38,354 bases of DNA from Ruminococcus sp. UBA4275 (lineage in GTDB: Bacteria > Bacillota > Clostridia > Oscillospirales > Ruminococcaceae), in contig DGVV01000116.1 in the NCBI GenBank assembly GCA_002395085.1, positions 1-38,354 on the forward strand, given 5' to 3'. Below the pieces are notes generated by a model. That model ran no database searches, was not told the DNA's origin, and saw only the letters and a list, made by a program, of their open reading frames with translations. Shown piece by piece: positions 31,871 through 38,354 of this stretch. The translations under genes were made by a program, and so were the position numbers. How positions within the stretch are numbered: the stretch's first letter is position 1; each line of letters begins with the position of its first letter.

Positions 31871-33631
31871 TTACGCCAGTTTCCAATGACCGGCTCTCTG
31901 CTGATTCTCCCAAAGTGCCGCATATCTGCCGTGTTTCCGGAGTAATTCTGCGTGTGTGCCCTGCTCCGCAATTCTGCCGTCATCCAGTACGATTATTTCA
32001 TCGGCATTCATAACAGATTGCAGCCGGTGTGCGATGACCAGCACGGTTTTATTCTTCACAAGCTCGTCAATGGCACGCTGGATCAGCACTTCATTTTCCG
32101 GGTCAAGGCTTGCGGTCGCTTCATCGAGAAAGACAATCGGCGCATCGGATAGAATTGCCCTTGCAATGGAAATGCGCTGCTTTTCCCCGCCGGAAAGAGT
32201 TGAGCCGCCTTCTCCGACCAATGTCTCATACCCGTCTGGCAGCGCTGTAATAAAATCATGACAGGCGGCGGCTTTTGCTGCGGCAATGATCTCCGCATCG
32301 GATGCTTCAGGTTTTCCGAGCCGGATGTTCTCTGCAATCGTATCCTTGAATAAATATACATCCTGAAAAACCATGCTGATCTTTGAGAGCAAATGCTCCT
32401 GTGTCATGCCTGTGACCGGTACACTGCCGATACAAATTTCGCCCGATGAAATATCCCAGAAGCGGGCAAGCAGTCTTGCAACTGTCGTTTTGCCTGAACC
32501 GGAAGCCCCCACCAGTGCAACAAATTTCCGTTCCGGAATCGTAAAGCTGATTCCCTTAATGACTTCATTTTTCCCGCCATAGGAAAAGTGAACATCCCTG
32601 AATGCAATGTCACTGTGATCCGTGGTTTGTGCGGGTTCGGCCACGGCAAGCGGCTGTTCATCCTTGAGTGCCGCCAGCTTTTCCACGCACTGATTGATCC
32701 GTGCCATACTGATAACAAACACAAAAAGCTGCATGATCGGCTCGTAGACCTGTAAGGCTGCCAGCAGACACATGATGTAGAAGAACGGACTGATCTCGCC
32801 GATTGAGAGCAGATATGCACCGAATCCCATGACGATTGCAATGCCGGAAAACAGGATTGCCCTGCCGTACATGGAGACCGCACTGCCGGCTTTTTCCTGC
32901 CGTTTGGAATCGTCACGAAGCTTTGCAAAGCAGTTTTGCAGTCTGGAGAATTCGCTGCCCGTTCGGTCATAGGCTTGCAACATCGTGATGCCGGCAGCAT
33001 ACTCGATAACATTCGCCGCAGTCTGCTGCTGAATGGCGATCAGATCCGCACTTGTGTGCGCAACACGCCTGTAGCTGATGACCGCAAAGGGAATCGCCAG
33101 CGGAATCACAATAAACATCGCCAGTGTCATTTTGATATTGAAGATACTCAGAACGATCAGTGCAATGAGCAGGCGGATCAGAATGACTGCACTGTTTGCG
33201 GCAACGCTTGACGAGAGGTTCTCGATTTCCTCATAATTTCGCATCAGAAGTGTGGAAAGCTCGCCTGCATCGTGCGTCGCAAAATAGCCCATCGGCAGCG
33301 TTTTCAGCTTGTCACCGAGCCGCAGTTTATCGCTCTGTTGTGCAGAAACATGGCCGACACAAATATCTAGGTAAGATTTTCTGCGGATAACGGCATAGAC
33401 GACTGTCTGCACAAGCAGTATCCCGACCAGAATCCAGAACGGTTTCTGTTCATAGGCTTTTGTGCTGTCGAGAATGGGCGCTAACAGATAATAGACCGCG
33501 ACCATCAATACGCTCGACGGAATTGACGCAATAAAGCTGTCCAGAAACAGCCATGCGATAAATTTTATATATTTGCCGCTGTCGCCGTAGGTGATAATAT
33601 CCCACCATTTTGCCGCCTTTCCGTGCATCAT
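31871..33631 (-). CDS. ABC exporter half-transporter (second subunit)
   Basis: This 586-residue protein fuses a six-helix membrane domain (about 20-310) to an ATPase (about 340-580). The ATPase has Walker A GASGSGKTT (375-383), signature LSGGEKQR (479-486), Walker B IVFLDEATA and switch IAHR. All catalytic positions look intact. The start overlaps the stop of the preceding half-transporter as ATGA (33628-33631), so both are made together and likely form a heterodimer. Substrate unknown; drug export or siderophore-type transport of the YbtPQ kind are both possible. A terminator follows. Confidence 0.9.
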   Translation of the reverse strand: MMHGKAAKWWDIITYGDSGKYIKFIAWLFLDSFIASIPSSVLMVAVYYLLAPILDSTKAYEQKPFWILVGILLVQTVVYAVIRRKSYLDICVGHVSAQQSDKLRLGDKLKTLPMGYFATHDAGELSTLLMRNYEEIENLSSSVAANSAVILIRLLIALIVLSIFNIKMTLAMFIVIPLAIPFAVISYRRVAHTSADLIAIQQQTAANVIEYAAGITMLQAYDRTGSEFSRLQNCFAKLRDDSKRQEKAGSAVSMYGRAILFSGIAIVMGFGAYLLSIGEISPFFYIMCLLAALQVYEPIMQLFVFVISMARINQCVEKLAALKDEQPLAVAEPAQTTDHSDIAFRDVHFSYGGKNEVIKGISFTIPERKFVALVGASGSGKTTVARLLARFWDISSGEICIGSVPVTGMTQEHLLSKISMVFQDVYLFKDTIAENIRLGKPEASDAEIIAAAKAAACHDFITALPDGYETLVGEGGSTLSGGEKQRISIARAILSDAPIVFLDEATASLDPENEVLIQRAIDELVKNKTVLVIAHRLQSVMNADEIIVLDDGRIAEQGTHAELLRKHGRYAALWENQQRAGHWKLA

Positions 33632-35427
33632 TCCATATCTCCTTTCCGCAGACTCCAGTTGTCACGGCGTTCGTTTGCCGTCACCATATCACGGTAAAGC
33701 GCACACGACTGCATGAGTTCTTCGTGTCTGCCGACCGCTTCGAGCCTGCCGGCGTTCATCACAAGAATATTGTCTGCATTCTGAATCGTTCTGAGTCGGT
33801 GTGCGATCATGAGAACCGTTTTGCCTTCCGAAAGCCGTGAGAATGCTTCCTGAATGGCAGCTTCATTCTCAGCATCGGCGTAGGCTGTTGCTTCGTCCAG
33901 TACAATGATCGGCGCATTTTTCAGCATCGCCCTTGCAATCGCAATACGCTGTTTTTCTCCGCCGGAAAGCCCGGTATTGTCGGCAACAACCGTCTGATAG
34001 CCGTTCGGCAATGCCATGATCGTCTCGTGAATATTCGCTGCTTTTGCGGCATTTTTGACATCCTCAAAGGTTGCCGTTTCATTGCCCATACGAATGTTGT
34101 TTTCGATCGTGTCATGGAATACGAACGAATCCTGAAACACATAGGCGATATGCTTCACTAGTTCTGAATGCGTGACCTCGTTGATATTCACCCCGCCGAT
34201 TCGGATCTCACCGGAGTTCACCTCATAGAAATGCAGCAGAAGCTGTGCGATCGTGGATTTACCGCCGCCGGAGGGACCAACCAGTGCATTGCAGCTCCCT
34301 TGTGGTAAGCGAAAGCTAACCCCATTGCAAGCTTTTGTGCCGCTACCCGGATAGGCAAACGACACATTTTCAAACGATATATCATAACCCGGCAGATGTT
34401 TTCCGGTTCCGACAAGCGCAATTTCCGGTTCACTTAGCAGCTCGTCAATGCGTTTTAATCCCACGTTGATCTTTGTACTGTCAATGGATACATTCATCAT
34501 GTTTTCAAGCGGCTCTTTCAGTCCGGCGCAGATCACGAGGAAAAACAGAATTTTTGGCAGCACCTCAGCATAGCTTGCAGCGTGATTCAGCATGATGATC
34601 ACAGCAGGGAGCAGGAAGAATATCTGTGCGCCGAAAAATGCGTAGTAAAGGCCCATGCCGTTTGCATTGTAATACGCTGTATCATGCACGGATTTTGTAA
34701 AGTTGTTGAGATCCTTCTCATAGCGTTTGAACGCATTTTTCGTACCGCCGAAAATTTTGATGACCGACATTCCGTGAATGTACTCAATGATCGTTCCTTC
34801 CATTTTTGATTTTGCATCTGCCATATTCTCCTGATGCTTTGCACCGTCCGGCTTTTTGAGCGCCATGCCTAGGATCACAAAGGAGCAGATGATCGGAAGC
34901 AGTGAAACAAGCGTCAGCCGCCACTCTACGATGAACAGCACAATGATTGTGAGCAGCGGCGCAGCGATTGCTGCGGCAACCTCGCACATACTGTGTGCAA
35001 TAAAAATTTCGATCTGCTCCACGTCCTCAATCAGCAGCTTTTTGATCGCGCCCTGCGTGTTGGATGTGTAGTAGCCGGAGGAAATACGGCCCATTTTTTC
35101 CATGAGCTTCATGCGCAGTTCATAGAGAATATCGAACGCAGCCTCATGTGACAGCATCGCCGAAGCATAGGCGAAAACGCCGTACAGCACGGCACTGGCA
35201 GCGGTCAGGAACACAATTGTTTTGACTTCTGCGAACGAAAACCCGCCGCTTGCTGTATAGCTTTGAATCATCTTTTGCAGGATCTGATAGATCGTGAAAT
35301 ACGGCACAATTTTGCACACACTTGACAAAACAGAAAGCGTACAGGCGGCAGTCATGCCGGATTTTTTTGTGCCTGCAAGCTCCATGAGCCTTGCGATGCC
35401 TTCTTTTTTCTTCGGCTTCTTATCCAT
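33628..35427 (-). CDS. ABC exporter half-transporter (first subunit)
   Basis: This 599-residue fusion has a membrane domain (about 30-310) and an ATPase (about 348-590). Motifs are Walker A GPSGGGKST (384-392), signature LSGGEKQR (487-494), Walker B IIVLDEATA (507-515) and switch IAHR (H543). The D-loop reads AYADAENE rather than SLDPENE as in the partner. I start at MDKKPKK (35427), with GGAGGGG upstream, not the in-frame start at 35466 inside the regulator gene. It overlaps the TetR gene by 8 nt. TetR-controlled exporter pairs commonly answer to a toxic compound or metabolite. Confidence 0.9.
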   Translation of the reverse strand: MDKKPKKKEGIARLMELAGTKKSGMTAACTLSVLSSVCKIVPYFTIYQILQKMIQSYTASGGFSFAEVKTIVFLTAASAVLYGVFAYASAMLSHEAAFDILYELRMKLMEKMGRISSGYYTSNTQGAIKKLLIEDVEQIEIFIAHSMCEVAAAIAAPLLTIIVLFIVEWRLTLVSLLPIICSFVILGMALKKPDGAKHQENMADAKSKMEGTIIEYIHGMSVIKIFGGTKNAFKRYEKDLNNFTKSVHDTAYYNANGMGLYYAFFGAQIFFLLPAVIIMLNHAASYAEVLPKILFFLVICAGLKEPLENMMNVSIDSTKINVGLKRIDELLSEPEIALVGTGKHLPGYDISFENVSFAYPGSGTKACNGVSFRLPQGSCNALVGPSGGGKSTIAQLLLHFYEVNSGEIRIGGVNINEVTHSELVKHIAYVFQDSFVFHDTIENNIRMGNETATFEDVKNAAKAANIHETIMALPNGYQTVVADNTGLSGGEKQRIAIARAMLKNAPIIVLDEATAYADAENEAAIQEAFSRLSEGKTVLMIAHRLRTIQNADNILVMNAGRLEAVGRHEELMQSCALYRDMVTANERRDNWSLRKGDME

Positions 35428-36019
35428 TCTGCCCCTCCTCAAAAATACAGTCAAACAGCAGAGCAAAAAGCTTTTCCTGTGTGCGCTGATATCCGCTTTC
35501 GTGCAGCATTGTGCGGTTCTCTGCGGTCAGTGCCAGAATCTTCAGCAGATTTGATACCACAGCAAAATCGACGTTTTCACGCACATTTTCAAACATTGCA
35601 AACAACCGCCGGAGCGTTTCCGTCTCCTCATCAATATCTGCGGCACTCTTGTCCGGCATCGCATCCGCAAGTTTTTGCTCGTCCTCCGGTGTGAGATACT
35701 GATACACACTGTCGTTGTTATTGATGATCGCCTGCAAAACCTTTTTGCCTTCGGGAACGGTGAGCTTTTCCCGCTGCCCCAGCATTTCTGCGACGGCTTT
35801 CCAGAAGCGGCTGCGGTTGTATTCGATCAGCTGAATGATGAAATCTTCTTTGGACATAAAGAAATTATAGAATGTGCTTTTACCGATTCCGGCGGCGGAT
35901 GTGATTTTTTCTACGGACATATGCGTCATGCCGTGCGCTTTCAAAAGCTCCAGTCCGGAGAAAAACATCTGCTCCTTGAGCTGCTCTTTTTCTGCGATGG
36001 AAAATATCTTCGGTGACAT
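35420..36019 (-). CDS. TetR-family transcriptional regulator
   Basis: This 199-residue regulator has an N-terminal helix-turn-helix (about 20-62): GMTHMSVEKITSAAGIGKST followed by FYNFFMSKEDFI, the TetR signature. The ligand-binding C-terminal part is unlike any I can name. It is first in the operon with the two exporter genes and overlaps the next by 8 nt, so it most likely controls its own operon. I start at MSPKIFS (36019) because AAGGAGG lies 5 nt upstream; the frame opens ten codons earlier without a good site. An inverted repeat in its leader is a candidate operator. Confidence 0.9.
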   Translation of the reverse strand: MSPKIFSIAEKEQLKEQMFFSGLELLKAHGMTHMSVEKITSAAGIGKSTFYNFFMSKEDFIIQLIEYNRSRFWKAVAEMLGQREKLTVPEGKKVLQAIINNNDSVYQYLTPEDEQKLADAMPDKSAADIDEETETLRRLFAMFENVRENVDFAVVSNLLKILALTAENRTMLHESGYQRTQEKLFALLFDCIFEEGQNG

Positions 36020-36031
36020 TGCAACCTCCTT

Positions 36032-36078
36032 GCGACTGTTCATCATCAAAACGCGACCAAAATAAAAATAGCAGTCGC
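36032..36078. promoter_or_regulatory. Candidate TetR operator
   Basis: GCGACTG (36032-36038) and CAGTCGC (36072-36078) form an inverted repeat, and an additional GCGACC sits at 36053-36058. GCGAC-N16-GTCGC (36053-36078) is a plausible dimer site just downstream of the predicted start. The repeats are seen; binding is inference. Confidence 0.45.
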
Positions 36079-36085
36079 TAAATGC

Positions 36086-36114
36086 ATTATATCAGATTTT
36101 CTGTCTTCTGTCAA
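36086..36114 (-). promoter_or_regulatory. Promoter of the TetR-exporter operon
   Basis: On the minus strand TTGACA (36109-36114) and TATAAT (36086-36091) have a 17-nt spacer, a perfect consensus. The start would lie near 36079, at the edge of the candidate operator. Confidence 0.85.
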
Positions 36115-36184
36115 GAGGAGCAGAAAGATATTTTCATCTTCTCCTTGACAGTGAACGGTGTATACTAATACAGGTTGGTGAACA

Positions 36185-36580
36185 ATGTTCATGAAAGATA
36201 CAGCGGTGAACCGAATGCTGAGAGACAAATCAGAAAGCTGCAAAGCAGGAATTCCTCGAATACAGCTATGCAGAACTGGTCACGCCGGGAAAGCTGCGTG
36301 TATTCGCAGGGGTGAAGGCAAGTGCAGCAACTGCGCCCATGCATGATCCGAAAGAAGTCGAAGTACGCTCGAAAGATGACATCAATGCGTTTTTCAACGC
36401 TCTGTACGCAGACGCGGGAGAACTTCGACTATGAGAATACCCGTATTCACATTTGCAAGTATTATATCAGCGACCAGACAGGCTTTCATATTCATGACGG
36501 CTACATGAAAAATGCAAGGGATCTCTGGCACAATCGCTTTACTGATGGAAGGCTGTCCCGAACGCTATGCCGAAGCGTGA
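36185..36580 (+). pseudogene. Frame-broken gene before the LRR protein
   Basis: Coding-like stretches succeed one another in different frames. From ATG 36185 comes MFMKDTAVNRMLRDKSE; then about 36222-36420, FLEYSYAELVTPGKLRVFAG onward to FFNALYADAGE; then about 36421-36510, FDYENTRIHICKYYISD and TGFHIHDGYMK; then 36512-36580, MQGISGTIALLMEGCPERYA and a stop. Three frame changes within 400 bp suggest a decayed gene, or sequence errors. I do not recognise the family. No other gene explains this stretch. Confidence 0.5.
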
Positions 36581-36602
36581 AGCCTGTCTTGACGTATTGT
36601 AA

Positions 36603-38267
36603 ATGTTGACCGGAGTGAGATGCCTGCCGCTGAAAGGATGCGAAAACATCCGCGAAATCCTGATTCCGCCGCAAGTTACGCAGATCATGCGGTACGCCTT
36701 TTCTAATTGCAGCGCACTTACGGAAATCCGCATACCGGATACCGTCACAAGCATCGGAGAACGCGCTTTTGAAGATTGCCGGAATCTGAAATCCGTCACA
36801 CCGCCGCAGCATCTGACCGAAATACCGGACTACACATTCAAGGGCTGTGAGGCGCTGACAGAGATCCGTATTCCGGAAAGCATCACAAAAATCGGCACGT
36901 CTGCATTCTGGAATACTGTGATCGAAACGATGATTCTTCCGGATGGCGTCATCTCCATCGGGATGTATGCATTTTATCAGTGTAGCAGTCTGAAAGCCCT
37001 GCATCTGCCGGATGACCTGACTGTGATTCCGAAGAAAATGTGCAGCGGCTGCGAAAGTCTGACAGACCTGCATCTGCCGGAACACTTACAGGAAATCGGG
37101 CCGGCGGCGTTTCAGAACTGCACCGCGCTGGAAACGGTATCCATTCCCGACAGCGTCACCGCCGTCCGGTTCAAGGCGTTTGAAAACTGCTCAAAGCTCA
37201 CTGACATTGCGCTGCCGGCACATAACATTGATACCAGCGAATCGACCTTCCGCGGTACGCAGTGGAGTATGCAGCCGCGCAGAACCGATGGTCTGGTCAT
37301 CATCGGGGATGTGCTGATGCAGTCTCCGACGGCAAAAGGAGCAGTCACCGTGCCGGACGGTGTCCGTGTCATAGCGGATTCCGCTTTTGCCAGCTGCAAA
37401 ACGCTGACCGGAATCACTATGCCCGACAGCATCACGGTCATCGGCAAGGAAGCCTTCAGAAACTGCGAAAACCTGCAATTTGTCCGATTTACCAATCACA
37501 TGAAAGAGATCGGTCAGGCAGCTTTTCTCGGCTGCACCCGATTGACAGAGGTTTCGCTGCCGGAACATTTGCAGGCGATCAATGAATCCTGCTTCTCCGG
37601 ATGCACCGCACTCGAATCCGTTACATTTCCGTGCGAATTAAAAACTCTTGGAGAAAGATGTTTTCAAAAATGCAGCAGCTTAACGGAAATCATACTGCCG
37701 GAAGGATTAACGGAGATCGGAAACGATGCGTTTGAACTTTGCTCTGAACTGCGGTCCGTATCAATCCCTGACAGTATCACGGAACTGAAATATGCCGTCT
37801 TCCGGATGTGCATCAGTCTGAAAAAAGTGCGCCTCAGCAGAAATCTGACATGGCTTGCATGGGGCACATTCTATGGCTGCCGGAGCCTGACTGAGATCAC
37901 ACTGCCTGAAAGCCTCAGAAACATTCCGGGATGTTTATTTGAAAACTGCACGCAGTTACAAAAAGTCAACATTCTCGAAGGCGTTGAGCATATCAGTTCC
38001 GACGCATTCCGGAAATGCAGCAGTCTGCGGGAGATCAGGCTTCCGGAGAGCGCGCAGTTTATTTACAACCGCACATTCATGGGCTGCACATCGCTCCGAT
38101 CCCTCACTGTTCCTGCCGGTGTGCAATCTATTGTAAAGCACGCAATCGGTTTTTATACAGACCGCTATGAGCTGAAGCGGATAGAAGGGTTCATTCTGCG
38201 GGGAACACCCGGTTCTGCGGCAGAAGTTTATGCTGAGCAGAACGGCATCACATTTGAACCCGTTTGA
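36603..38267 (+). CDS. LRR_5 (BspA-type) repeat protein without signal peptide
   Basis: This 554-residue protein is built almost wholly of about 22 leucine-rich repeats of roughly 23 residues, of the form CxxLTEIxIPxxVTxIGxxAF, for example LTEIRIPDTVTSIGERAFED and LTEVSLPEHLQAINESCFSG. The end SAAEVYAEQNGITFEPV is typical of the family. No signal peptide, membrane segment or anchor is seen, unlike the secreted LRR protein at 20338. An in-frame stop directly precedes the ATG and no ribosome binding site is visible. The ATG overlaps the stop of an upstream open frame (36603-36609). The protein may be truncated at its N-terminus by the decay of the upstream sequence. Confidence 0.82.
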   Translation: MLTGVRCLPLKGCENIREILIPPQVTQIMRYAFSNCSALTEIRIPDTVTSIGERAFEDCRNLKSVTPPQHLTEIPDYTFKGCEALTEIRIPESITKIGTSAFWNTVIETMILPDGVISIGMYAFYQCSSLKALHLPDDLTVIPKKMCSGCESLTDLHLPEHLQEIGPAAFQNCTALETVSIPDSVTAVRFKAFENCSKLTDIALPAHNIDTSESTFRGTQWSMQPRRTDGLVIIGDVLMQSPTAKGAVTVPDGVRVIADSAFASCKTLTGITMPDSITVIGKEAFRNCENLQFVRFTNHMKEIGQAAFLGCTRLTEVSLPEHLQAINESCFSGCTALESVTFPCELKTLGERCFQKCSSLTEIILPEGLTEIGNDAFELCSELRSVSIPDSITELKYAVFRMCISLKKVRLSRNLTWLAWGTFYGCRSLTEITLPESLRNIPGCLFENCTQLQKVNILEGVEHISSDAFRKCSSLREIRLPESAQFIYNRTFMGCTSLRSLTVPAGVQSIVKHAIGFYTDRYELKRIEGFILRGTPGSAAEVYAEQNGITFEPV

Positions 38268-38283
38268 TTTTTATGCATTAAAA

Positions 38284-38305
38284 GAGGGAGCCTTCCGGCT
38301 CCCTC
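38284..38305 (+). terminator. Stem-loop after the LRR_5 gene
   Basis: GAGGGAGCC (38284-38292) and GGCTCCCTC (38297-38305) form a 9-bp perfect stem with loop TTCC, 17 nt past the stop. It is followed by ACAGCTTGTCGATAAAGG, the same flank found after the hairpins at 48-80 and 19622-19654. Confidence 0.75.
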
Positions 38306-38311
38306 ACAGCT

Positions 38312-38354
38312 TGTCGATAAAGGTATCGCTGCGCGATGATTATAATGGGGCGCT
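38312..38354. repeat. Terminal inverted repeat, right copy
   Basis: The reverse complement of this stretch equals 1-43 except at one base. It follows directly on the hairpin after the LRR_5 gene. With the left copy it marks the contig ends. Confidence 0.85.

Noticed and set aside
36145..36166. TTGACA and TATACT as a promoter for the frame-broken gene
   Set aside because: The spacer is only 10 nt, too short for a normal promoter, and no alternative -35 is convincing.

Overview
The window reads as one contig from a gut Ruminococcus-type bacterium (Oscillospiraceae, Firmicutes). The evidence is a type I dockerin on a GH16 glycanase (cellulosome chemistry), a PKTGD sorting-like signal, BspA-type LRR_5 proteins, an intracellular GH3 glucosidase, AGGAGG ribosome binding sites, TTGACA/TATAAT promoters with 17-bp spacers, and an FMN-riboswitch riboflavin operon. 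The species cannot be fixed from the sequence alone. The two ends carry the same 43-bp sequence as an inverted repeat, each copy just beyond a stem-loop. The contig therefore probably stops inside copies of a dispersed repeat.

Layout. 91-3713 (minus): a DUF1847 metal-binding-type protein followed by the permease, ATPase and lipoprotein of a nitrate/sulfonate/NMT1-type importer, from one consensus promoter. 3774-6087 (minus): a three-gene coupled operon of a DUF4418 membrane protein, a MacB/FtsX-type permease and a LolD-type ATPase. 6211-8421 (minus): a secreted GH16-propeller-dockerin protein. 8430-11939 (plus): a HEAT-like repeat protein, a metallo-beta-lactamase-fold hydrolase and a GT2 glycosyltransferase. 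11970-13887: an ABC-F translation factor with a terminator-like hairpin in its leader. 13987-15731: a surface tyrosine-phosphatase-like protein with an internal sorting-like signal. 15763-19654: the riboflavin operon ribD-ribE-ribBA-ribH with its riboswitch. 19655-19930: a structured repeat between two copies of the same hairpin.

20106-23776 (plus): a small secreted LRR protein, an HD-domain hydrolase, a gene remnant and an HtrA-type protease. 23998-28118 (minus): a MutT-type Nudix enzyme, the GH3 glucosidase and two iron-sulfur-flavoprotein-like flavodoxins. 28201-31711 (plus): a three-domain acyl ligase/carrier/acyltransferase preceded by a thioesterase-like micro-ORF, then an AT-rich P-loop kinase with an altered Walker A. 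31871-36114 (minus): a TetR regulator translationally coupled to two halves of an ABC exporter. 36185-38305 (plus): a frame-broken gene followed by a 554-residue LRR_5 protein.

The genes are mostly self-contained operons with clear promoters and terminators. The most notable points are the hairpin-linked repeat family, the duplicated His/Cys/Met motif in the DUF4418 protein, the GH16-propeller-dockerin architecture, the reversed Aas-like fusion, and three sets of gene remnants. I found no CRISPR array, tRNA, rRNA, integrase or transposase gene.
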